A DNA stretch of 64,000 bases from JAKLHL01 sp964411885 (lineage in GTDB: Bacteria > Bdellovibrionota > JAFGOL01): positions 1 through 64,000 of the forward strand of contig CAYPMK010000002.1 in assembly GCA_964411885.1 (NCBI GenBank). Direction: 5' to 3'. This document shows positions 8,917 to 16,276 of the stretch, one piece after another (the first letter of the stretch is position 1; each line of letters starts with the position of its first letter). The notes beneath the pieces were generated by a model. It saw only the letters and a program-made list of their open reading frames with translations, was not told where the DNA came from and made no database searches. Position numbers and translations under genes: made by a program.

Positions 8917-10305
8917 TCAACCTCGGTTTGATCTAAAGCAATAAATACCGAGTAAAAGAAAGAGAAAAGGTAGTATAAGTACCACAGTTAGAAATATCAT
9001 ACTCAAAAACCTTGGTGATATAGCAAATAGTTTAGGTGTACCTTGTTCACTATCTGGTGGGATAAAAGCAGACCCACCACAACAAGCATTATTTAAGATT
9101 CCAAAAAGGAGCTGTGAGTTGCCTTTGAACCTAATGAAAAAATTAGAACACAAGGCTGAACCAGTAAAAACAGATAAGCCTTTCTTTAATGCCAACACTT
9201 TGCCAGAAGAGGTCATAAGTGGTGTTTGACAGTCGCTACAGTCTAGTGAATAAGCGTAAGCCACAACGGCCGGATTTTTCATATAAATAGTAGCTGGATG
9301 TTCTTTTACTATATCTAACAACAGTCCTCCGTAATAATCCCTTAATACAGATTGATCTACTTGATGTATTTTTTCTCTAGAAACATTAATCCCCTTTAAT
9401 GATAAAAATTTTCTTAAAGAAGAAAGTTCTGCTCCACCAATAACCACAAGTGAGCCGGTGTAATCATCTAATTTCTTTATCTCTGTACCAGAAAATTCTT
9501 TCTTAGGATCAATAATTACCGTTGTAGGACATAGATCAATATAATTAAAATCAGATCTCACAAGAACAATACCTTTGTCCCTCAGCATTTCTGCTATAAG
9601 ACCTGCTCCATACTCACTAAAATCATCTATAGAAGCTTCTCCATGACCTTGTAGAAGACATACATTGCTCAAACCACTCTTAACCCTGTATAAGCCATTC
9701 AATACTTCGTAAGGAGAAACAGCGTCTACAATAACGTAACGATCTCCCATTGATATAAAAACATTCCCGTGTAGGATACTTGGCGCCTTACTCTTTATCT
9801 GAGAATACTTATCTGGCTGTGCTACAGGATGTATAACAGAATATCTAACATTCTGAGCATAAAGTACCAGCTCTTGCATTATGCTGTTGAACAAAGCTGA
9901 ATTATCCTGACCCTTAGTAGGTTTTATATATATTACCTCGTAATTATCTGTAATATATCTTTCCAAATATTCCTTTTGTTCATGAGTAAGAGACATAGAG
10001 CTTGAATGTGTCACCCAATAGACCTGTCTCTTTATTATCTTTGTATCAAGAACAAAATATACAAACAACAATACCGATATAAAGATAATTATGGATACGA
10101 CGAACAACTTAAACCTTTTCGGGAACATTCTACCTAGTATGGCCGATAAGTGTTCTTTAACCATGGTTTTGAACAACAAATAATAGACCACTAAGTACAC
10201 AAGCAATAAAACGATCGTCCTTAATCTATACTCTGGCAATATGATCAAACTGAATAAGATAAAAAAACCAAGTGCTGTAAATATAAAAAATATAGCTCTT
10301 TTCAT
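8917..10305 (-). CDS. GldG-like ABC-transporter auxiliary protein
   Basis: A 462-residue membrane protein of the ABC-2 auxiliary (GldG/ABC_transp_aux) type. Three N-terminal transmembrane helices (within residues 1-90) are followed by a large extracytoplasmic domain with VYWVTHSS, a central LLQGHGEASIDDFSEYG segment (the GHGE motif of the family) and a strand-turn VVIGGAEL, and then one C-terminal helix. It overlaps the upstream permease gene by 4 nt (ATGA), so translation is coupled. GldG works with GldA/GldF in Bacteroidetes gliding, but homologues occur in non-gliding phyla; the substrate is unknown. Confidence 0.8.
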   Translation of the reverse strand: MKRAIFFIFTALGFFILFSLIILPEYRLRTIVLLLVYLVVYYLLFKTMVKEHLSAILGRMFPKRFKLFVVSIIIFISVLLFVYFVLDTKIIKRQVYWVTHSSSMSLTHEQKEYLERYITDNYEVIYIKPTKGQDNSALFNSIMQELVLYAQNVRYSVIHPVAQPDKYSQIKSKAPSILHGNVFISMGDRYVIVDAVSPYEVLNGLYRVKSGLSNVCLLQGHGEASIDDFSEYGAGLIAEMLRDKGIVLVRSDFNYIDLCPTTVIIDPKKEFSGTEIKKLDDYTGSLVVIGGAELSSLRKFLSLKGINVSREKIHQVDQSVLRDYYGGLLLDIVKEHPATIYMKNPAVVAYAYSLDCSDCQTPLMTSSGKVLALKKGLSVFTGSALCSNFFIRFKGNSQLLFGILNNACCGGSAFIPPDSEQGTPKLFAISPRFLSMIFLTVVLILPFLFLLLGIYCFRSNRG

Positions 10306-11018
10306 ATATACATCCTAACAGCCTTGTAAAAAGAAGTAGCTAGGGCTAAGGCTGACAACAATATCGTGATAGATAATAAAAGAACATCAAGCTTAACAGC
10401 ACCAAAAAAGAATGAAGAATACATATTTTCAAAAAAATAAAAATGTAAGAATAATAATATCACCATATTAAGAAATATTCCTACAGCAACTGGAAATCTA
10501 AATATACCTATTATTGAGTTTATACCAGACATCATCAGAACAAGAAAAAAGACACCAATGTATGATGACAATAACAAACCCCAATCAACAGAGGTAAAAA
10601 TATTTATAATAAGAGGATAGATCAAGGTTGGGATTAACATTGCATAGACAACAATAGAACAGGATATTATTTTCCTAAATATCAAACCTTTTATACTTTT
10701 AGACGTTGATAACAGCTCTATCTTATCCATATCCATCAACCTATCATGTCCAAGTCCAGAACCAAGAACAGAAATGGCCATTACACATAAATAAGAATAG
10801 AACATGAATAATTGTGGAAAGATGTAGTAAGCAACATCCATACCCATCATAGAACTTATTTTTGAACCATAAACATATTCAGGATAATAACTACTCTCTT
10901 CTATGAAAGACTGCAGCAGCGAAAAGAACTTATATCCAGACAAAGATAAAAACACAGCCACTATGACATAAAAAACAGGATTATGAAAAAGTTCTTTTAG
11001 TTCTCTTGACCTTAACAT
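10302..11018 (-). CDS. ABC-2 type permease (GldF-like)
   Basis: A 238-residue integral membrane protein with about six hydrophobic segments. Its order (short cytoplasmic N-terminus LRSRELKELFHNP, TM1, extracytoplasmic loop, then TM2-6) matches ABC-2 permeases. The LKELFHNPVFYVI beginning is the usual entry of this family. It lies between an ATPase gene (7-nt overlap) and a GldG-like auxiliary gene (4-nt overlap), giving a complete exporter: ATPase, permease, auxiliary protein. It probably moves a surface component or polysaccharide; nothing in the sequence identifies the substrate. Confidence 0.82.
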   Translation of the reverse strand: MLRSRELKELFHNPVFYVIVAVFLSLSGYKFFSLLQSFIEESSYYPEYVYGSKISSMMGMDVAYYIFPQLFMFYSYLCVMAISVLGSGLGHDRLMDMDKIELLSTSKSIKGLIFRKIISCSIVVYAMLIPTLIYPLIINIFTSVDWGLLLSSYIGVFFLVLMMSGINSIIGIFRFPVAVGIFLNMVILLFLHFYFFENMYSSFFFGAVKLDVLLLSITILLSALALATSFYKAVRMYI

Positions 11019-11632
11019 TCAAGCAGTCTCCCATTTTTTATTGCATAAGATGTATTCCATTCTACAGCTTCTATATTATGAGGACTACTAACAACAACTG
11101 TTCTACCCGAAGCATATTTTTTAAGTATAAGAGGAAATAGTTTCCTGAGTTGTTCATCCTGACTCTTTAATGGCTCGTCTAAAAATACGTACGCACCCCT
11201 TGACAAACAAATATTCAAAGCAAGTCTTGTTTTGTATCCATCAGATAACTCTGAATATTTTTTATTCCTCACCTTATCAAGACCAAGCTCTGTACATAGA
11301 GCCTGTGGGTGATATGGACCAGCATAAAGTTCAAGTAGGTCATCAACATAAAGATTATTCGGCAACTTTAAAGAAGCTGGCATATATGATATCAACTTAC
11401 TAAGTTCGTAAGTCGCTGTATCTGTTCCATAAAGATCTACGCCGTTTATAATGACATTACCTTGAGCAGGCCTCTTAAAACCACTCACAACGTCCATTAA
11501 AGTAGATTTCCCACTTCCATTATTACCGAGGATAAGAAAAGCACCCGGCCCCCTTAATTTAAGGTCTAGCGTATCAAGGATCAAAGGTCCTTTAACTAAA
11601 TATGAAAAACATATAGATCTAAGTTCCAACAT
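11012..11632 (-). CDS. ABC transporter ATP-binding protein
   Basis: A 206-residue ATPase of the GldFG-like exporter. Walker A GNNGSGKST, Q-loop region, a signature ELSDGYKTR (usual form LSGGQ-x-R), and Walker B YVFLDEPL are present; the switch His is in SSPHNIEA. The start chosen is MLELRSICFSYL at 11632, where homology begins. An upstream in-frame ATG would add a hydrophobic 39-residue tail with no counterpart in the family. A weak AAGGA lies about 13 nt before the ATG. The protein is short because it is the single nucleotide-binding domain only. First gene of the operon. Confidence 0.85.
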   Translation of the reverse strand: MLELRSICFSYLVKGPLILDTLDLKLRGPGAFLILGNNGSGKSTLMDVVSGFKRPAQGNVIINGVDLYGTDTATYELSKLISYMPASLKLPNNLYVDDLLELYAGPYHPQALCTELGLDKVRNKKYSELSDGYKTRLALNICLSRGAYVFLDEPLKSQDEQLRKLFPLILKKYASGRTVVVSSPHNIEAVEWNTSYAIKNGRLLEC

Positions 11633-11737
11633 AAAAAATAAAAATCCTTTCAGGATAATTACGACATAAAATAAATAATTACAAGCACTTATATTAAATT
11701 TTATGATTTTTATGTTAATTATGTTAAAATACGAGCC

Positions 11738-11974
11738 ATGAAATACCAATGCCCTGTATGTAATAGTTTTGATGTTAAGAAAAATGAATTTGGCGATGTC
11801 ATTTGTTTTTCTTGTTTTAGCATTTGCTCAGATAATGATCTAGATACTATGTTATGGGGAAGAGCACTAGATGCACCTCCTCCATTTCCAGAAAAATTAG
11901 AAAGAAAGAAAAATAAACGTACACACAGAGAACGCAACAACAACTCTAATGATATAATGAGAAGAGTAATATAA
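11738..11974 (+). CDS. small zinc-ribbon protein (78 aa)
   Basis: Unrecognised 78-residue protein with an N-terminal zinc ribbon: CPVC near the start and CFSC about 17 residues later, as in TFIIB-type or RNA-polymerase-type ribbons. The second half is strongly basic and Asn-rich (KRKKNKRTHRERNNN-like), suggesting nucleic-acid contact. No Shine-Dalgarno is present; instead TAAAAT (11725-11730) lies 7 nt before the ATG, so the mRNA may be leaderless. Divergent from the ABC ATPase. Cytoplasmic. Function unknown. Confidence 0.68.
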   Translation: MKYQCPVCNSFDVKKNEFGDVICFSCFSICSDNDLDTMLWGRALDAPPPFPEKLERKKNKRTHRERNNNSNDIMRRVI

Positions 11975-11983
11975 ATCTAAATA

Positions 11984-12382
11984 TCAATACTCAAAAGTCA
12001 CTGGATTAGAATCAAAGGTAACGAACTCGACGTTGTAACCTTTGTTCTTTAATTTTTCCATCAATTCATATCTTGATCGGTCTATATTATCTTTATCTTC
12101 GAATCTAGAAGAAGAGAACTCTTTTATAAAGCCATTAAGGTCGTAAGTAAGTTCATCCTGTTTTTCAGAAGCTAGTTCTGCTTCTTTCTTATCTTTAAAC
12201 ACAAGGCTTATATCTAATTTTAATATTTTCCCATCAAGCAAAGTAAAAGTACGCCCAACAACAGAAAGCTTATAGACTTTTTGCTCTGTTACTTTCCAGT
12301 TATGCGTAAGTTTGTACGCTACAAATATGCCTATACTAACTATTATTATTGTTCCTATCCATCTTATTGTTGTATTGCTCAT
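11984..12382 (-). CDS. membrane-anchored FliL-like small protein
   Basis: A 132-residue protein with one N-terminal transmembrane helix (about residues 8-23, GTIIIVSIGIFVAYKL) and a soluble domain. The pattern (strand with LDGKILKLDISLVF, an acidic helix, then RSRYELMEKLKNKGYNVEFVTFDS) resembles the flagellar stator accessory protein FliL in length and topology. No other flagellar gene is in the window, so this is a tentative structural comparison. It could equally be an unrelated stomatin-like anchored domain. Confidence 0.65.
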   Translation of the reverse strand: MSNTTIRWIGTIIIVSIGIFVAYKLTHNWKVTEQKVYKLSVVGRTFTLLDGKILKLDISLVFKDKKEAELASEKQDELTYDLNGFIKEFSSSRFEDKDNIDRSRYELMEKLKNKGYNVEFVTFDSNPVTFEY

Positions 12383-12527
12383 ATGCCCCCCTACTCAAGT
12401 ATACTTAGCATAAAATCTTAATATTTCAAGGCTTTATCATTTTCTTAAAAAATATTAACCCAAAGGCCGATAAGTATTGTCATATTAGTGAAATTCGAAG
12501 CGGTACGTTAGAGGGGAGGTAAAGACA

Positions 12528-12722
12528 ATGAACATGAAGAATGACTCAACACTAAAGAAAAGACATAAAGAGATCATAAACAAAGAATGCACCTGTTCCA
12601 TTTGTGGTAGTAAATTAGAATTCGCTCATTTTATAGATTATGGAATGAAAGAAGTAAAAGAAAGTGCAGTATGCAAGGAATGTGGAGTTAGATATCAAAT
12701 AAGAAGCTTTGCTCTTAACTAA
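12528..12722 (+). CDS. small zinc-ribbon protein (64 aa)
   Basis: A 64-residue protein with two CxxC-type knuckles: CTCSIC near residue 21 and CKEC near residue 49, giving a likely one-zinc ribbon. It is otherwise Lys/Glu-rich, with no export signal. A strong Shine-Dalgarno (GGGGAGG, 8 nt before ATG) and an efficient terminator just after the gene indicate a short, well-expressed monocistronic message. The family is not recognised. It is the fourth small Cys-rich gene in the first 13 kb. Confidence 0.75.
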   Translation: MNMKNDSTLKKRHKEIINKECTCSICGSKLEFAHFIDYGMKEVKESAVCKECGVRYQIRSFALN

Positions 12723-12758
12723 GAATTTCCTACCTCCTTTAAGATATTAAGCCAAATG

Positions 12759-12789
12759 AAAAGGGCTTCCCAAATTGGGAAGCCCTTTT
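12759..12789. terminator. bidirectional intrinsic terminator
   Basis: A perfect 13-bp stem (aaaagggcttccc / gggaagccctttt) with a 5-nt loop. The A-run on the left arm and T-run on the right arm give a U-tract in both directions. It sits between the convergent zinc-ribbon gene (ends 12722) and porin gene (ends 12812), and can terminate both. Confidence 0.92.
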
Positions 12790-12811
12790 CTTATAGAAAC
12801 AGCTTTAAAAA

Positions 12812-13852
12812 TTAGAGACTAACCTGTGTAGAGATCATGAATCTCTTTGCTGCAGTAATCTTAACGTCTGGGCAATAGGTCTGGTCATATGTAACAGCTG
12901 CCTGTAGTTTGTCTTCGAACCACTTTGTGTTCACACCAAGTAGGAAGATGTGTTCATATGTATTAACCACATTAAGTGAACCACCTTTGTTATCTGAGTA
13001 ATCCCATCTAACCATAGGTTGTAAATTAGCCCATACATCGTAGCTAGCACCAAAGCTCATAGCTTTGTCAGCAGTGTTGCCCTTGCTGTATGTTCCAAGA
13101 TATTCAAGAGATGTAGCAAAACCAGCATACTTATAACCAAGTAATAGGTTATAGTTGCTTGTTGCTGTTGTCCTACCAACTGCTTTCCAGTTAAAAGTAA
13201 GAGCAAGTTCTTTAAGAGCTTCGTTGTCGAAAGTCTTAAATGGAGCGATAGTGGTTGTTAACACAGCTGCGCCTGCATTACCAAGTCCGTCAACTGGGTT
13301 GTTATAACCATTCCACATACCTCTACCAGAAGAATACATTAAAGATACCATCAAAGAATCTTCGAAGAAGCTCTTTGAAAGCATTGCGCCCAATTCAACG
13401 TAGTTAGCTGGCATTAATCTAGAGTCAAGTGGTTGCATTACGAACCTAAATGGCTGATAGTTCTGCTCAACAAAATACATTGGGGATTCATACTGACCAA
13501 CTGTAAGAGCTAGGCCATAATCGCCATACTCACTTGTTAGGTCATTAATTCTAAAGAAGCCATTAACCAAAACAAAGTCAACTGTGTTGTTAGCACCAGC
13601 AACAGCTGCTACGTTGGTAATAACGTTCTTTCTCATGAAACCCGGAGTAACAACTGCAGAGAAGTTATTTCCAAACTTCTTTTCAATGGTCACACCTGAA
13701 AGGTCAAAATCCATGCTTGTCTGATCTGTTACGAATTCAGACTGCATTTTGAACCTCAAAAATGGGTTCACAGTAAGATCGTCAGCAGCAAAAGCACTTG
13801 CGCTGACTGCCACTACGGCAAAAACTGCTAGTACCTTAAAAAGTCTACTCAT
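12812..13852 (-). CDS. outer-membrane porin
   Basis: A 346-residue precursor with a classic signal peptide (MSRLFKVLAVFAVVAVSASAFA, cut before ADDL). It has a beta-barrel body: repeated short amphipathic strands rich in Gly, Tyr, Phe and Asn, e.g. YNLLLGYKYAGFATSLEYLG, and a final strand ...RFMISTQVSL. This is the pattern of 16-18-strand phosphate- or general-type porins. AAGGAGGT 6 nt before the ATG and the strong terminator downstream suggest high expression. It is monocistronic. Substrate unknown; the protein is probably a major outer-membrane channel. Confidence 0.85.
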   Translation of the reverse strand: MSRLFKVLAVFAVVAVSASAFAADDLTVNPFLRFKMQSEFVTDQTSMDFDLSGVTIEKKFGNNFSAVVTPGFMRKNVITNVAAVAGANNTVDFVLVNGFFRINDLTSEYGDYGLALTVGQYESPMYFVEQNYQPFRFVMQPLDSRLMPANYVELGAMLSKSFFEDSLMVSLMYSSGRGMWNGYNNPVDGLGNAGAAVLTTTIAPFKTFDNEALKELALTFNWKAVGRTTATSNYNLLLGYKYAGFATSLEYLGTYSKGNTADKAMSFGASYDVWANLQPMVRWDYSDNKGGSLNVVNTYEHIFLLGVNTKWFEDKLQAAVTYDQTYCPDVKITAAKRFMISTQVSL

Positions 13853-13983
13853 TCCAATACCTCCTTAAAAATAATAAATAAAATTAATTGCTAAAATCTT
13901 TAACACATAAAATTAGTAGCGTGGTTTTCTATTTTTTTCAACTTTTTTTGAATATTTTTTAAAACATAATACAGCAAAGGTTT

Positions 13984-15639
13984 TCAGAGCTTTAACGCGG
14001 CGCGTCCTCTTAAGTTTCGATGATAGGATATAGCAAATCTGTGTGTTTCATCCCTTATCATCTTCAAAAAATTAAGGTGCTCAGGGCTCAAGTCCAGCTC
14101 TATAAATTTTTTATCATTCAAAAAGTAGATCTTATCAACAGAAAGACCCTTGGATTTGGTTTTATCTTTGGCTATAGAAATTATAGTCGGTGTACTGTTT
14201 GGGAACAAATTGAACACCTCATTTACGGCATTCAGTTGAGTCCTGCCCCCGTCTATAAGAATAACGTCACTTAGGGGTTCTGAATCCAGATGTTTTAAGC
14301 GTCTTTGCATGACCTCTTTCATCATCTTAAGGTCATCTCCCTTAAAGTCCCCACGTATCTTATATTTCCTGTATAGTGACTTTTTAGGGGATCCTTCCTC
14401 GAATACAACTTTAACACCCACAGCATATTTACCAGATATATTAGACATATCGTAACACTCGATCGTGCTTAATTTTCCATCTACACTTAAAGCTTTGCTC
14501 AAAAAACCCATTACAACGTTTGATCTTTCTTGTTTAAGGCTCACAGACTTTAACTTATCTTCAAGGTTCTTTAACCCTATAGATCTTAGTCCCCTTATGT
14601 CTTTTAAGGACTTATGTGTTACTACTAACTTGTCCTTTCCCTTATAGTTAGAACTCAAGAACTCCACTATAGAAGCGTCTTTGAGTTCTATTGGAACAAC
14701 TATGGTGCTTGGAATAATATTCTTTATATAGTGGTCTATAAGAAGTCTTCTTAAAGCTTCTTCTTCCTCATAAGGACCCTTTATTAAAATATTGCTCTGC
14801 CCCAAAAGCATCCCATCCCTAACAAGAAGTATGTTAAAGGCAAAATTGTCACCGTCTTTTGAAACACTTATTACATCAATATCCTTTTTGGAGCTAAGAA
14901 CGACACTCTGAGAATCACGTAATATCTTAAGTGAATTTATGCGATCAAGGAGTTGAGAGGCAAACTCAAACTCAAGATTATCAGAAGCAAGTAACATTTC
15001 TTTTTCAAGAGTTTCTATTACATCTTTTATTTTACCTTTAAGTACAGATACGACACCATCTATTACTCCGTCATATTCTTTTTTGCCAATGAGTCCACAG
15101 CAAGGAGCCAAACACTGTTTTATCTCATAATTTATGCAGGGCCGCTTAGCTGATCTAAAAACACCATCAGCACATTTACGAAAAGGAAACACCATGTTTA
15201 TGGTTGCTATTATGTTATTAAGGAACCTAGAGCTTGTATATGGTCCAAAGTACATCGCACCATCATCAGTAACACGTCTTACTATTTGAACTCTTGGCCA
15301 CTCTAATTTTTTGTTTATCTTTATATAAGGAAAAGTTTTGTCGTCTTTAAGAAGTATATTATAACGTGGTTTGTATTTCTTTATAAGACTGGATTCCAAA
15401 ACCAACGCTTCAAATTCTGTACTGGTCCTTACGAATTCTACATCACTAATATTTGCCACAAGTACTCTTAATTTTGGTCCATCAGCATCGTCAGGATTAA
15501 GATAGGATTTCATTCTGTTCTTAATTGATTTAGCTTTTCCTACATATATGACAGCACCGTTAGCATGCTTGAACATATAAACACCGGGAGCATCTGGTGC
15601 AGTCTTTAATATTTGTCTTAGCTTATCGTTCATACACAT
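13984..15639 (-). CDS. uvrC: excinuclease ABC subunit C lacking the C-terminal HhH domain
   Basis: Incision nuclease of nucleotide excision repair, acting with UvrA and UvrB. Order: GIY-YIG domain (about 10-95; PGVYMF, IYVGKAKSIKNR), Cys region RPCINYEIKQCLAPC, UVR domain (about 205-240), and the UvrC/RNase H-like domain with YDMSNISGKYAVG, GDD and LIDGGRTQL. The protein is 551 residues and stops at RDETHRFAISYHRNLRGRAALKL, exactly where the (HhH)2 domain begins in standard 600-residue UvrC. None of the frames past the stop encodes an HhH, so the domain is absent rather than frameshifted. MNDKL, two codons in, is an alternative start. Confidence 0.95.
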   Translation of the reverse strand: MCMNDKLRQILKTAPDAPGVYMFKHANGAVIYVGKAKSIKNRMKSYLNPDDADGPKLRVLVANISDVEFVRTSTEFEALVLESSLIKKYKPRYNILLKDDKTFPYIKINKKLEWPRVQIVRRVTDDGAMYFGPYTSSRFLNNIIATINMVFPFRKCADGVFRSAKRPCINYEIKQCLAPCCGLIGKKEYDGVIDGVVSVLKGKIKDVIETLEKEMLLASDNLEFEFASQLLDRINSLKILRDSQSVVLSSKKDIDVISVSKDGDNFAFNILLVRDGMLLGQSNILIKGPYEEEEALRRLLIDHYIKNIIPSTIVVPIELKDASIVEFLSSNYKGKDKLVVTHKSLKDIRGLRSIGLKNLEDKLKSVSLKQERSNVVMGFLSKALSVDGKLSTIECYDMSNISGKYAVGVKVVFEEGSPKKSLYRKYKIRGDFKGDDLKMMKEVMQRRLKHLDSEPLSDVILIDGGRTQLNAVNEVFNLFPNSTPTIISIAKDKTKSKGLSVDKIYFLNDKKFIELDLSPEHLNFLKMIRDETHRFAISYHRNLRGRAALKL

Positions 15640-15700
15640 CTAGCTTAGCAGTTAAAAATACTTTTCTCAACCACCTCGGTCATACCGTTCATCATGTTTA

Positions 15701-15728
15701 TTGACATATAATTATTAAAAACTAGAAT
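15701..15728 (+). promoter_or_regulatory. sigma-70-type promoter of apt
   Basis: TTGACA (15701-15706), 16-bp spacer, TAGAAT (15723-15728). The same hexamers occur at 1381-1410. The predicted +1 is near 15735, giving a short leader of about 16 nt that contains GGAGG. Confidence 0.75.
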
Positions 15729-15750
15729 ACTTAAAAATATGGAGGACACT

Positions 15751-16269
15751 ATGGATTACAAAAAAATAATAAGAGAAGTCCCTGATTTCCCAAAAAAGGG
15801 AATACTTTTTTACGATATAACTACATTGCTCAGTAATGCAGATGCATTCAAGAATATATTAGATGAAATGACAGCAAAGGCAAAAAGTATGAACATAACA
15901 AAACTTGCGGCAATAGAGTCCAGAGGTTTTATATTTGGAGCCCCTCTTGCACAACGTCTTGGAGTTCCATTCATACCACTAAGAAAACCGGGAAAACTAC
16001 CTTACAAGACTAAACGCCATGAATACACACTTGAGTATGGAAAGGACGCAATAGAGATACATGAGGATGCTGTAGGAAAAAGCGACAAGGTATTAATAGT
16101 TGATGATCTTCTTGCCACAGGTGGAACCATCAATGCCGCCGCTGAACTTGTAAAAGAATGTGGGGCTACTGTTTCTGGGCTAATGTTTGTAATAGAACTT
16201 AATTTCCTTAACGGCAGAGACAAACTAAGAGATTATAAAATAGAATCATTAGTAAGATACGATTCTTAA
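15751..16269 (+). CDS. apt: adenine phosphoribosyltransferase
   Basis: Purine salvage enzyme: adenine plus PRPP gives AMP. The 172-residue product has the APRT opening IREVPDFPKKGILFYDIT, the adenine-contact region ESRGFIFGAPLA, the hood RKPGKLP, and the PRPP loop VLIVDDLLATGGT, all at usual spacing and full length. The start is placed at 15751 (MDYKK) because GGAGG at 15741-15745 precedes it by 5 nt. An ATG at 15739 overlaps this ribosome site and the short leader, so it is unlikely to be used. Monocistronic from a strong promoter; convergent with topA. Confidence 0.95.
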   Translation: MDYKKIIREVPDFPKKGILFYDITTLLSNADAFKNILDEMTAKAKSMNITKLAAIESRGFIFGAPLAQRLGVPFIPLRKPGKLPYKTKRHEYTLEYGKDAIEIHEDAVGKSDKVLIVDDLLATGGTINAAAELVKECGATVSGLMFVIELNFLNGRDKLRDYKIESLVRYDS

Positions 16270-16276
16270 TTAAAAA

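Noticed and set aside
11633..11749. N-terminal 39-residue extension of the ABC ATPase
   Set aside because: The added residues are hydrophobic and AT-driven, have no family counterpart, and overlap the start of the divergent gene.
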